Of a stretch of 64,000 bases of DNA, positions 7,852 through 15,981 are shown piece after piece. The stretch covers positions 806,001 through 870,000 of the forward strand of contig NZ_JACYFR010000002.1 in assembly GCF_014837175.1 (NCBI RefSeq). The letters run 5' to 3'. A program made the position numbers and the translations under genes. The notes under the pieces are model-generated. The model had not been told where the DNA came from and did no database searches. It was given only the letters and a program-made list of their open reading frames with translations. This stretch comes from Cellulomonas sp. JH27-2 (GTDB lineage: Bacteria > Actinomycetota > Actinomycetes > Actinomycetales > Cellulomonadaceae). How positions within the stretch are numbered: the stretch's first letter is position 1; each line of letters begins with the position of its first letter.

Positions 7852-8008
7852 TTAGCACGCTAGCGTGCCGTTCTCAGGATCCGAGACGGACATTCGGGAC
7901 GGGTGTTGCACACTGGAACCGGGAGGTGCGCAACACCTGTACGTATAGACGTGCAGGTGGGCGCGCTCGATTAGCACGCCAGGGTGCTATTAGCACGCCA
8001 GTGTGCTA
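7852..8008. promoter_or_regulatory. Three TTAGCAC-type palindromic operators in the integrase control region
   Basis: Two 19-bp units stand head-to-tail without a gap: TTAGCACGCCAGGGTGCTA (7971-7989) and TTAGCACGCCAGTGTGCTA (7990-8008). A third related unit at 7852-7870, TTAGCACGCTAGCGTGCCG, contains the perfect 14-bp palindrome GCACGCTAGCGTGC (7855-7868). The shared design is TAGCAC...GTGCTA. The tandem pair lies 56 nt before the first rightward gene and the single copy 61 nt before the first leftward gene, so one repressor could control both directions. No repressor gene is next to the sites within the window. Confidence 0.75.
7934..7959. promoter_or_regulatory. Palindrome containing the CGTATAGAC motif
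   Basis: Arms CACCTGTACGT (7934-7944) and ACGTGCAGGTG (7949-7959) pair with one mismatch around ATAG. The centre includes CGTATAGAC, a 9-mer also found in the leaders of both divergent genes at 5253-5261 (plus) and 5124-5132 (minus). It lies between the outer TTAGCAC operators. It may be a second regulator's site or part of a promoter. Confidence 0.5.
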
Positions 8009-8064
8009 GTAAAACTGCAGGTCAGGACCGGTTTCTGTCAGATCCCACCGGTAGCGTTCCACCC

Positions 8065-8280
8065 ATGACATCCACGAACCGCACCGCGGGTTCGAGCCCG
8101 CGCCGGCTCGTGCCAGACGACATCGCAGCCCCCACCACGCTCCCACTCCCCCAGGTCGTCCGCTTCATCGGCCCCGCCGCATACCAGCCGCCTGCCGCCG
8201 CAGCGCAGACACTCCTAACGCTCCTCGTCAACGTTCACCAGCGTGCTCGCGCCGCCGGTAACGTCGCAAGCGCAGCGTAA
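8065..8280 (+). CDS. Small protein coupled to the integrase gene
   Basis: 71 residues from ATG 8065. It has a Thr/Ser/Pro-rich N-terminus and a helical, hydrophobic C-terminal half (AAAQTLLTLLVNVHQRARAAG). Its TAA stop (8278-8280) overlaps the AAGGAG ribosome site of the integrase gene, which begins 10 nt later, so the two are in one transcript and probably coupled. Small genes next to serine integrases sometimes encode recombination directionality factors or transcription regulators. Nothing in this sequence proves either role. It is the first gene behind the tandem TTAGCAC operators. Confidence 0.55.
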   Translation: MTSTNRTAGSSPRRLVPDDIAAPTTLPLPQVVRFIGPAAYQPPAAAAQTLLTLLVNVHQRARAAGNVASAA

Positions 8281-8290
8281 GGAGCGACGC

Positions 8291-9928
8291 ATGGACCTGG
8301 TCTTCTACGGCCGCTGCTCCACCGAGGACACACAGGACCCCGCAGCGTCCCGCGCCTGGCAGGTGAAGCGCGCGCGCGACCTCGTCGAGCCGCTCGGACA
8401 CCGCATCGTGGCGGAGTACTTCGACATCGGAGAGTCACGAAGCCTTCCATGGAAGCGCCGACGCGAAGCAACGAGGCTCCTCAAGGACCTCAGTGCGTCA
8501 GGTCGGACGTTCGACGGAATCGTCGTGGGAGAGCCGCAGCGAGCGTTCTACGGCGCCCAGTTTGCGTTGACGTTCCCGCTCCTCACGCACCACGGCGTCG
8601 CGCTCTTCGTTCCAGAGGTCGGTGGACAGGTCGACCCCGACTCCGAGGCGCACGAGATGGTCATGAGCCTCTTCGGCGGCATGGCCAAAGGCGAGCGCAA
8701 CCGCGTCAAGACGCGCACCAAGACGTCGATGCACGAGCTCGCGGCAACGACCGACCGCCACCTCGGCGGGCGGCCGCCATATGGCTACCGCCTGGCCGAC
8801 GCTGGCCCTCACCCGAACAGGTCGAAGGCGGCTGCTGGTCAACGTGCGCACCGCCTCGAGCGTGACCCTGTGACTGCTCCGCACGTCGCGCACATCTTCG
8901 ACCTGTACGCCGCCGGAGAAGGCTTCCGGTCAATCGCGCAGCACCTGACCGACGCCGGGGTCCCCTCCCCCTCTGCGTACGACCCCGACCGCAACTCCCA
9001 TCGCGACCCTCGCGGCTGGTCGCATGGGACCGTTCGAGCCATCCTCGCGAACCCCGTGTACACGGGCGTGCGGATGTGGGGCAAGCAAGAGAAGTTCGAG
9101 ACGCTGATGGACCTCGACGACGTCGCTGCCGGGAACGTCACGCGCATGCGGTGGCGCGACCGCGAGCAGTGGACAGCCCCCGTTAATGGACAGACCCACG
9201 AACCGTTGGTCGACCCTCGGACCTTCGAGGCGGCGCAACTGCGCCTGGCTGGCGGCCCCACACGGTCACGAACGACGAAGCCGCGCGAGAGCGCCCACGC
9301 CTACCCGCTGCGTGGACTGCTGTTCTGCGAGTGCGGCACGCGCATGCAGGGGTCGTACCGCAAGCCGGCACGGACGCTGTACCGCTGCGAACTCGGCAAA
9401 GGCCGGTCTCTACCGCCGGAGTGGGCGAACCACCCGAAGACCGTCTACCTCAACCAGGATGCCGTCCTGCCGAGTCTCAACGCTTGGATTGCCGAGACGT
9501 TCAACGACCCTCAGTGGCTTGCCGACCAGCAGGAGACCGAAGCCGAGCCCATCGAACTGGTTTCGCTCCGACGCAGGCTCCGGGAGGCGCAGGACGCCAT
9601 CGGGAACATCATGACGGCCATCGAGCGCGGCATAGTTTCCGACGCCCTCGTGGCGCAGTTGCAGCAGCGTGAGACTGAGAAGGCGACTCTCGAGGCCCAA
9701 GTGGCTGACCTGGCGCGCCCGGTTCAATCGTTGACCGCGCGGGAGGTCGAGACCATCATCGGGGACGTCGGTGGCATCGCAGCAGCACTGACCGCGGCGA
9801 CAGACGACGAGCGCGGACTCCTCTACACAGAACTGGGCCTGCGGCTGGAGTACCAACCACAGGCCCAACTCGTGTCCGCGACGGTCGACCTAGGTCGTGT
9901 CGCTGGCCGTGTCCGGAGGGGGACTTGA
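8291..9928 (+). CDS. Large serine recombinase (integrase)
   Basis: 545 residues; AAGGAG overlaps the preceding stop and sits about 6 nt before ATG 8291. The N-terminal resolvase/invertase domain (about 1-150) has YGRCS with the nucleophile Ser10 and the downstream motif GERNRVKTRT. A recombinase domain (about 155-300) and a zinc-ribbon region follow. The ribbon starts LLFCECG near residues 345-350 but shows only one clear Cys later (YRCELG), so the usual four-Cys set seems incomplete. A charged coiled-coil-like segment lies at about 430-480. The enzyme would integrate and excise the element at short att sites. Its last codons and TGA stop are read from the T-arm of tRNA-Leu, so the gene end coincides with the attachment region. 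Confidence 0.93.
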   Translation: MDLVFYGRCSTEDTQDPAASRAWQVKRARDLVEPLGHRIVAEYFDIGESRSLPWKRRREATRLLKDLSASGRTFDGIVVGEPQRAFYGAQFALTFPLLTHHGVALFVPEVGGQVDPDSEAHEMVMSLFGGMAKGERNRVKTRTKTSMHELAATTDRHLGGRPPYGYRLADAGPHPNRSKAAAGQRAHRLERDPVTAPHVAHIFDLYAAGEGFRSIAQHLTDAGVPSPSAYDPDRNSHRDPRGWSHGTVRAILANPVYTGVRMWGKQEKFETLMDLDDVAAGNVTRMRWRDREQWTAPVNGQTHEPLVDPRTFEAAQLRLAGGPTRSRTTKPRESAHAYPLRGLLFCECGTRMQGSYRKPARTLYRCELGKGRSLPPEWANHPKTVYLNQDAVLPSLNAWIAETFNDPQWLADQQETEAEPIELVSLRRRLREAQDAIGNIMTAIERGIVSDALVAQLQQRETEKATLEAQVADLARPVQSLTAREVETIIGDVGGIAAALTAATDDERGLLYTELGLRLEYQPQAQLVSATVDLGRVAGRVRRGT

Positions 9929-9992
9929 ACCCCCACGCCCTTTCGGGCACTAGCACCTCAAGCTAGCGCGTCTGCCATTCCGCCACCCGGAC
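9910..9992 (-). tRNA. tRNA-Leu (anticodon GAG)
   Basis: Read on the minus strand from 9992, the gene folds fully. It has a 7-bp acceptor stem (GTCCGGG with TCCGGAC, last pair G-U), a D-arm, an anticodon stem CTAGC/GCTAG around TTGAGGT (anticodon GAG), and the long variable arm GCCC-GAAA-GGGC typical of tRNA-Leu. The T-arm is GGGGG-TTCAAGT-CCCCC and the discriminator base is A. CCA is not encoded. A TATCTT hexamer on the minus strand at 10038-10043 is a candidate promoter element. The 3' end is the junction with the mobile element, and the serine integrase ORF runs 19 nt into it. Confidence 0.97.
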
Positions 9993-10105
9993 GGGTGGAC
10001 CACCGGGAGCCCGTAGGCGCCCCGAGGTGCGGCAGAAAAGATAGCACGGCGCGGCTGCCGAGCATGCATCGGCCCTGCGGTGCACACTGGCCGGAGCATC
10101 CCGAC

Positions 10106-11350
10106 ATGAGAGCACGAGGACCCATGAGCGACGCCGCCGGCGACCGTTCCACCAGGCAGTTCGTCAGTCCCGCTGCCCGCAGGGTCGCGGGCGCGCGACG
10201 CAATCCCCCGTACGGGAACGAGCAGACGGCGCCGCAGTGGCTGCGCTCGCTCGCGGGGATCTCGTGGCGGCTCATCATCGTCGTGATCGCCATCTGCATC
10301 GTCTTCTACGCGGTGTGGCACGTGCTGCTGCTGTTCGTCGCCCTGTTCCTCGCGTGCGTCTTCACGGCCGTGCTGCGTCCGCTGGTGGACTGGTACGGAA
10401 AGATCATGCCGCGCGGGCTCGCGACCGGGCTCGGCCTGCTCACGGGGATCGTCTTCTTCCTGGGGCTGCTCACCTACGTCGGCTACTCGATCGTCGACCA
10501 GTGGGACGACCTGTCCAAGCAGTTCAGCACCGGCATCACGCAGATCACCGACTTCCTCGAGAGCGGCAAGCTCCCGTTCACGATCACCAACGACCAGATC
10601 GTGAAGTGGATCGACTCGGGCCAGCAGTGGCTCCAGGACCACGCCGGCGAGCTCGCGACGCAGGCCGCGTCCCGCGCCGGTTCGGTCGTCGAGATCTTCA
10701 CCGCGCTGGCGCTCGCCATCTTCTGCACCGTCTTCTTCCTGGCCCGCGGCAAGGAGATGTGGACGTGGTTCCTCAACCAGCTCCCGCAGCGGGCGCGGGA
10801 GACCTGGCAGGTCGCGGGGGGCGCAGGCTGGTACACGTTCTCCGGGTACACGCGCGGCACGGTGCTCATCGCCCTGACCGACGGGGCCCTGGCGTTCATC
10901 CTGCTGCTCGTGCTGCAGGTCCCCCTGGCGGCGCCGCTCGCCGTCCTCGTGTTCATCGGCGCCTTCATCCCGCTGGTCGGCGCGCCGACCGCGATGGTGA
11001 TCGCGATGATCGTCGCGCTGGCGGCGAACGGGCTGTGGTCCGCACTGTTCGTCGGCCTCGGGATCGCGGCGATCGGCCAGCTGGAGGGCCACATCTTCCA
11101 GCCCTTCATCATGGGCAAGCAGGTCTCGATCCACCCGGTAGTCATCGCCTTGGCGGTCACCGCCGGCACGCTGACCGGCGGTCTGCTGGGAGCGGTCATC
11201 GCTGTGCCGCTGGTCGCCGTGTTCTGGGCGATCTTCTCGCGCCTGCGCAGCATCGATCCGCCGATGGCCCCCGACGAGGCGACCGACGACGTCGAACCCG
11301 TCGACGGAGACGAGCAGATCGACGACGACGAGCCCGTCAAGCAGAAGTAG
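10106..11350 (+). CDS. AI-2E family membrane permease
   Basis: 414 residues with about seven to eight hydrophobic segments, arranged as in the AI-2E/TqsA/YhhQ-type permease family. The N-terminal helices (RLIIVVIAICIVFYAVWHVL and the next) are followed by a soluble stretch at about 130-200, then C-terminal helices containing the conserved GAFIPLVGAP and QLEGHIFQPFIMG motifs. An acidic cytoplasmic tail (DDDEPVKQK) ends the protein. Members export or import small molecules; the substrate here cannot be told. ATG 10106 has GGAG 9 nt upstream. ATG 10124 is an alternative start, but its GAGGA is only 3 nt away. The gene is divergent from tRNA-Leu. Confidence 0.85.
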   Translation: MRARGPMSDAAGDRSTRQFVSPAARRVAGARRNPPYGNEQTAPQWLRSLAGISWRLIIVVIAICIVFYAVWHVLLLFVALFLACVFTAVLRPLVDWYGKIMPRGLATGLGLLTGIVFFLGLLTYVGYSIVDQWDDLSKQFSTGITQITDFLESGKLPFTITNDQIVKWIDSGQQWLQDHAGELATQAASRAGSVVEIFTALALAIFCTVFFLARGKEMWTWFLNQLPQRARETWQVAGGAGWYTFSGYTRGTVLIALTDGALAFILLLVLQVPLAAPLAVLVFIGAFIPLVGAPTAMVIAMIVALAANGLWSALFVGLGIAAIGQLEGHIFQPFIMGKQVSIHPVVIALAVTAGTLTGGLLGAVIAVPLVAVFWAIFSRLRSIDPPMAPDEATDDVEPVDGDEQIDDDEPVKQK

Positions 11351-11365
11351 CCCGGACCGCCCCGG

Positions 11366-12253
11366 TCACGCCCGCAGCACCGTCAGATCCTCGAGCCGGG
11401 CGGCCACCTGGTCGCGCACGCCCGGGGGCGGCATCAGCAGCGGACGCGGCAGATCGCCCATCTCGATCCCGAGCAGCGGGCCGACGACGGCCGCGAGGCG
11501 AGCCGCTCCCCAGGTCGCGGCGAGGTCCGTCCACGGCCTCAGCCGCTCGACGGCAGCCAGCGCACCGGCCCGGTCGCCCGCCACGGCCGCCGCCGCGATC
11601 GCGACGAACGGCTCGGGGATGATCCCCGCGAGGCCGCAGTGCCAGGTGCGGGCGCCGACGAGCAGCCCTTCGACCCCGAGCGCGTCGCCGCTGAACCCGA
11701 TCTCGACGTCGTCGGGCACGGCCGCTCGGTGCGCGTCGTAGCGCCGCCGCAGGTCGGCCGCATCCGTGCCGCGGTCCTTGAAGCCACCGATCCCGTCCAG
11801 CGCGGCGATGCGTGCGAGCGTCTCCGTGCTCATCTCGACGCCGGTCGTGCGGGGGTTGTGGTACGCCCACACCGGTCGGGCCGCGTGGGCCGTGACGTCG
11901 CGGTAGAGGCCGACGACCTCGTCGGGCGTCAGGGGCAGGTACGCGCTCGTGCCGAGCAGCAGGGCGTCCGCGCGTGACGCGTCGTCGGCGTGCTCGAGGA
12001 CCGCCCGCGTGGTGAGCGCGCCGATGCCCGCCAGCACGGGGACTCGGCCGTCGACGGCCTCCGCCGCCGCGTCCACGACCGTGCGTCGCTGTGCGCGGTC
12101 GAGGTAGGCGAAGCCTCCCGACGACCCGAGGACGGCGATCCCGTCGACGCCGGCGGACACCGCCCGGTCGACGAGCACGCCGAGCGACTCCGCCCCGACG
12201 CCGCCGTCGGCGGTGCGAGGTGTGGGCAGGTAGGCGACGAGTGGTCCGAGCAC
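11366..12253 (-). CDS. Dihydrodipicolinate synthase (DapA) family aldolase
   Basis: 295 residues, the usual length for the (beta/alpha)8 pyruvate-dependent aldolase family. The Schiff-base lysine is in GGFKDRG (Lys159), and the proton-shuttling Tyr is in AYHNP (Tyr131). The substrate-site block reads GSSGGFAYL instead of the GTTGE of true DapA, so it is more likely a relative acting on another 2-oxo acid than the lysine-pathway enzyme. It converges with the AI-2E permease gene, 15 nt apart, and no pathway partner is adjacent. Exact substrate unknown. Confidence 0.85.
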   Translation of the reverse strand: MLGPLVAYLPTPRTADGGVGAESLGVLVDRAVSAGVDGIAVLGSSGGFAYLDRAQRRTVVDAAAEAVDGRVPVLAGIGALTTRAVLEHADDASRADALLLGTSAYLPLTPDEVVGLYRDVTAHAARPVWAYHNPRTTGVEMSTETLARIAALDGIGGFKDRGTDAADLRRRYDAHRAAVPDDVEIGFSGDALGVEGLLVGARTWHCGLAGIIPEPFVAIAAAAVAGDRAGALAAVERLRPWTDLAATWGAARLAAVVGPLLGIEMGDLPRPLLMPPPGVRDQVAARLEDLTVLRA

Positions 12254-12357
12254 GCTCGCAGGTTAACGGGGTGGGCGCCGTGGCGGCCGCCCCTTTCCGG
12301 TCGTCGTGCGTCCCGGGCCACGCGTGTCCGCTCGTCCTGGCGCGGGGTGCGTCCGGC

Positions 12358-15300
12358 TCATCGGAAGTCCCGGGACGACGAGCGCACCTTGAGCGACAAC
12401 GGGGACAGGTGCTCGGCGACCAGGTTGGTCGCGCCGTCGGCCCGTTCCAGGCGGCCCCGCACCACCAACGCCTTGGACGTGCGCGCCACCACCCGGAACC
12501 GGCTCCACAGCCCCGCCGTGCACACCACGTTGAGCAGCCCGGTCTCGTCCTCCAACGACAGGAACGTCACGCCACCGGCCGTCCCCGGACGCTGGCGGTG
12601 CGTGACGACACCGGCCACCGCCACCCGTCGGCCCTCCTCGTGCCGGAACGCCTGCTCGACGCGCAGGACCCCGGCCTGGTCGAGCCGGTCCCGGACGAAC
12701 TGCGTGGGGTAGGAGTCCACCGAGACGCCGGTGGCCCAGACGTCGGCCGTCGCCGTCTCCACGTCGCTGAACCCCGGCAGCATCGGCGCCTTGACCCCGA
12801 CGCTCACCCCCGGCAGCGTGTCCGGTCCCTCCTGCGCCAGCGCACCCGCGGCCCACAGGCCCTCCCGGCGGCTGATCCCCAGGCCGTCCAGAGCCCCGGC
12901 GGTGGCCAGTGCCTCGAGCTGGGCGGTGGTGAGCTGCACCCGGCGGGCCAGGTCTCGCTGGTCGACGAACGGACCGTTCGACCGGCGCTCGTCGACGATC
13001 CGCCGCGCCAGCTCCTCACCGATGGTGCGCACGGCGACGAGCCCCATCCGCACGGCCAGCGACCGCACCGCGCCGGACCCTGCACCCGACGAGGAGCCCG
13101 ACGGCTCGTCCGGTCTCGTTCTTCCCGTCGCGCGGCCCGTCCGCACGCCGACCGGCACCGCCGGGCCCGTGCCGCTGGGAGCCGGCACCAGCGGCGGCTC
13201 TCCCCCGTCGGGCGTCGGCCCCAGGCGCTCGACGACGGCCTGCACGTCCGAGCGCTGCACGTCCGGGCGCAGCACCTCGACCCCGTGCCGACGGGCGTCG
13301 GCAGCCAGGCTCTGCGGCGAGTAGAACCCCATCGGCTGCGCCGCGAGCAGCCCCGCATAGAACGCGGCCGGGTGGTAGACCTTCAGCCACGCGCTCGCAT
13401 AGACCAGGAACGCGAACGAGTAGGCGTGCGACTCGGGGAAGCCGAAGTCGGCGAAGGCCTTGAGCTTGTCGAAGATCTGCTCTCCGACCTCCGCGCTGAC
13501 CCCGTTGCGGGCCATGCCGCTCATGAGCCGCTCCCGGAGGGCGAGCATCCGCTCGGTGGAGCGCTTGGAGCCCATGGCCCGGCGCAGCTGGTCGGCCTCG
13601 GCGCCCGTGAAGCTCGCGACGTCGATCGCCATCTGCATGAGCTGCTCCTGGAACAGCGGCACGCCGAGCGTCTTGGCCAGTGACTTCTTCAGCAACGGGT
13701 GCAGGAACGTGACCTCCTGGCGGCCCTGCGCGCGCTCGATGTACGGGTGCACCGACCCACCCTGGATGGGACCGGGGCGGATGAGCGCCACCTCGATGAC
13801 GATGTCGTAGAACGTGCGCGGCTTCAGCCGGGGCAGCGTGCCCATCTGCGCGCGTGACTCCACCTGGAAGACCCCCACCGTGTCGGCGGCGCTCAGCAGG
13901 TCGTAGACCCGCGGGTCCTCGTCGGGCAGGCCGTGCAGGTCGAGCTTCTCGCCCTCGTGCTCGTGCACCTGGTCGAAGCCGAGCCGCAGCGCCGTGAGCA
14001 TGCCCAGCCCCAGCAGGTCGAACTTCACCAGCCCCGCATCCGCGCAGTCCTCCTTGTCCCACTGCAGCACCGTGCGCCCCGGCATCCGGGCCCACTCCAC
14101 CGGGCACACCTCGATGACCGGCCGGTCGCACATCACCATCCCGCCCGAGTGGATGCCCAGGTGGCGCGGCAGACGCAGGAACCGCTCGGCCAGTTCGATC
14201 ACCTGCTCCGGGATCTCGTCCAGGTCGCTCGCGGCAGCCGGCAGCACCGCGGGCACCACGTCGTGGCCGTCGGCGGTGACCTGCCCGGGCTGCCACATGG
14301 CCGTGCGCGACTCGCGTCGCTGGTCGCGAGGCGTCACGGGCCACGGTCCGGCGTGCCCGGTGTGCGGGCGGGACGGCCGGCCCCACGACACGTCCGGTGC
14401 GGGCACCGCGGCCGCCGCCGGGGCGCCCAGTACCGTGACGGGCGCCGGCCCCGGTCCCGGCTCGGGCCGCAGACTGCCCCAGCGTTCGATCGACGACGCC
14501 CACGCGTCCTGCTGACCGGCGTCGTGACCCAGCGCCCGGGCGGCGTCGCGGATCGCGGACCGCGGCCGGTAGGAGATGACGTTGGCGACCTGCGCCGCGT
14601 GCGTGCGCCCGTGCTTGGCGTAGACGTACTGGATGACCTCCTCGCGGCGCGCCGACTCGATGTCCACGTCGATGTCCGGCGGCCCGTCACGCTCCGGGGC
14701 CAGGAACCGTTCGAACAGCAGCCCGTGCTTGACCGCGTCGACGGCCGTGACCCGCAGCGCGTAGCAGACCGCCGAGTTCGCGGCCGATCCTCTCCCCTGC
14801 GCCATGATCCCGTTGCGCCGGCAGAAGTCGACCAGGTCGTAGACCACCAGGAAGTAGCCCGGGAAGTGCAGGTTCTCGATGACGCGCAGCTCGTGCTCGA
14901 GCTGCGCGTAGGCACCCGCGACCCGCTCGGCGTCGGGTGGCCCGTACACCTCGAGCGCGCCGCGGCGGACGAGCTCGCGCAGCCACGTCGCCTCGGTGTG
15001 GCCGTCCGGCACCGGGTAGGGCGGCAGGTCGGGGGCCACCAGGGACAGGTCGAACGTGCACTCGTCGGCCAGGTCGGCGGCGGTGGTCACCGCCGCAGGG
15101 TGACGACGATGCAGCGCGAGCATCTCCGTGGCCGAGCGCAGGTGCGCCACCGGGCCGCCGGGCAGCCAGCCGTCCAGGTCGTCGAGCGACGAGCGCGCCC
15201 GCACCGCCGCCAGTGCCGCGGCCAGGTCCGCGTCGCGCGGGGTCGCATAGTGGACGTTGCCGGTCGCCACCAGCGGCAGTCCGGCATCCCGGGCCAGCTC

Positions 15301-15981
15301 GGCCAGCGCGTCCGCCCGCTCGGAGTCGTACGGGTCGCCCGCGGCGGTGAGCTCGACGGCGACGTTGTCGCGCCCGAACAGCGCCGTCAGCCGGTCCAGC
15401 TCGCGGCGCGCAGCTTCGACACCGCCGGTCGCGACCCCGACCGCGCTCGACGGGTCACCGCCCGCGAGCGCACGCCGCACCGAGCCCTTGCGGCAGCCGG
15501 TCAGCACCAGCCACTGCCCGTCAGCGTTCGCCGCCAGCTCCTCCAGACGGTAGTCGGCAGCCCCCTTGCTGCCCGTACGCAGGTGCGCCTCCGCGATGGA
15601 CCGGGACAGCGCCCGGTAGCCGGCGGGGCCCCGGGCCAGCACCAGCAGGTGGGCGGCGCGCGGGTCCGGCACGCCCGTGGGCGGGTCGAGCACCGGCAGG
15701 CCGGGCGTCGCGCGCGTCTTCTCCCGGCCGTGGCGCCGGCCGTCCGGCGCCGGCAGGTGCAGCTCGGCGCCGAACGCCGTGGGCAGCCCGACGGCCTTGG
15801 CCGCCTGGCTGAAGCGCACGACGCCGTACAGCCCGTCGTGGTCGGTGACGGCCAGCGCGCGCAGGCCCAGACGTGCGGCCTCCGCGGCGAGCTCCTCGGG
15901 CTGGCTGGCGCCGTCCAGGAAGCTGAACGCGGAGTGCGCGTGCAGCTCGGCGTACCGCGGCGGGTGGGATCGCTCAGTCAT
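12358..15981 (-). CDS. dnaE2: Error-prone DNA polymerase III alpha subunit DnaE2
   Basis: 1207 residues. An N-terminal PHP domain (YAELHAHSAFSFLDGAS, AVTDHDG) is followed by the polymerase core with the catalytic acidic triplet motif PDIDVDIE, helix-hairpin-helix DNA binding (LEALATAGALDGLG), and a C-terminal OB domain ending in SRDFR as in other DnaE2 proteins. It performs mutagenic translesion synthesis with ImuA and ImuB. Its start overlaps the imuB stop by 8 nt. Two low-complexity Pro/Ala/Gly/Ser insertions stand out: one of roughly 100 residues before DEIPEQVIELAERFL, and one around the segment rich in GRATGRT and GSSSGAGSG. Expression should be SOS-dependent through the LexA box upstream of imuA. 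Confidence 0.96.
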   Translation of the reverse strand: MTERSHPPRYAELHAHSAFSFLDGASQPEELAAEAARLGLRALAVTDHDGLYGVVRFSQAAKAVGLPTAFGAELHLPAPDGRRHGREKTRATPGLPVLDPPTGVPDPRAAHLLVLARGPAGYRALSRSIAEAHLRTGSKGAADYRLEELAANADGQWLVLTGCRKGSVRRALAGGDPSSAVGVATGGVEAARRELDRLTALFGRDNVAVELTAAGDPYDSERADALAELARDAGLPLVATGNVHYATPRDADLAAALAAVRARSSLDDLDGWLPGGPVAHLRSATEMLALHRRHPAAVTTAADLADECTFDLSLVAPDLPPYPVPDGHTEATWLRELVRRGALEVYGPPDAERVAGAYAQLEHELRVIENLHFPGYFLVVYDLVDFCRRNGIMAQGRGSAANSAVCYALRVTAVDAVKHGLLFERFLAPERDGPPDIDVDIESARREEVIQYVYAKHGRTHAAQVANVISYRPRSAIRDAARALGHDAGQQDAWASSIERWGSLRPEPGPGPAPVTVLGAPAAAAVPAPDVSWGRPSRPHTGHAGPWPVTPRDQRRESRTAMWQPGQVTADGHDVVPAVLPAAASDLDEIPEQVIELAERFLRLPRHLGIHSGGMVMCDRPVIEVCPVEWARMPGRTVLQWDKEDCADAGLVKFDLLGLGMLTALRLGFDQVHEHEGEKLDLHGLPDEDPRVYDLLSAADTVGVFQVESRAQMGTLPRLKPRTFYDIVIEVALIRPGPIQGGSVHPYIERAQGRQEVTFLHPLLKKSLAKTLGVPLFQEQLMQMAIDVASFTGAEADQLRRAMGSKRSTERMLALRERLMSGMARNGVSAEVGEQIFDKLKAFADFGFPESHAYSFAFLVYASAWLKVYHPAAFYAGLLAAQPMGFYSPQSLAADARRHGVEVLRPDVQRSDVQAVVERLGPTPDGGEPPLVPAPSGTGPAVPVGVRTGRATGRTRPDEPSGSSSGAGSGAVRSLAVRMGLVAVRTIGEELARRIVDERRSNGPFVDQRDLARRVQLTTAQLEALATAGALDGLGISRREGLWAAGALAQEGPDTLPGVSVGVKAPMLPGFSDVETATADVWATGVSVDSYPTQFVRDRLDQAGVLRVEQAFRHEEGRRVAVAGVVTHRQRPGTAGGVTFLSLEDETGLLNVVCTAGLWSRFRVVARTSKALVVRGRLERADGATNLVAEHLSPLSLKVRSSSRDFR

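Larger units (their letters stand above)
1..9928. mobile_element. Right-hand part of an integrated element next to tRNA-Leu
   Basis: The segment from the window edge to the tRNA-Leu gene carries a large serine integrase, repeated palindromic operators, a DUF2637 (SpdB-like) protein typical of actinomycete conjugative elements, two lipoproteins, small unknown proteins and a pilin-like giant. Its genes are mostly unrecognised and use more A/T-ending codons than the housekeeping genes to the right. The right boundary is placed at the integrase stop codon, which falls inside the tRNA. No capsid, portal, terminase or tail gene is visible, so a complete prophage is not supported. The left boundary and second attachment site lie outside the window, so size and mobility cannot be judged. 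Confidence 0.8.

Noticed and set aside
1..9928. Complete prophage
   Set aside because: No capsid, portal, terminase, tail or lysis gene; the long structural-looking protein has a prepilin, not a tail-fibre, N-terminus.
9910..9992. Duplicate tRNA 3' end marking the second att site
   Set aside because: No second copy of the tRNA-Leu 3' sequence was noticed between 1 and 9909, so the other end must be outside the window.
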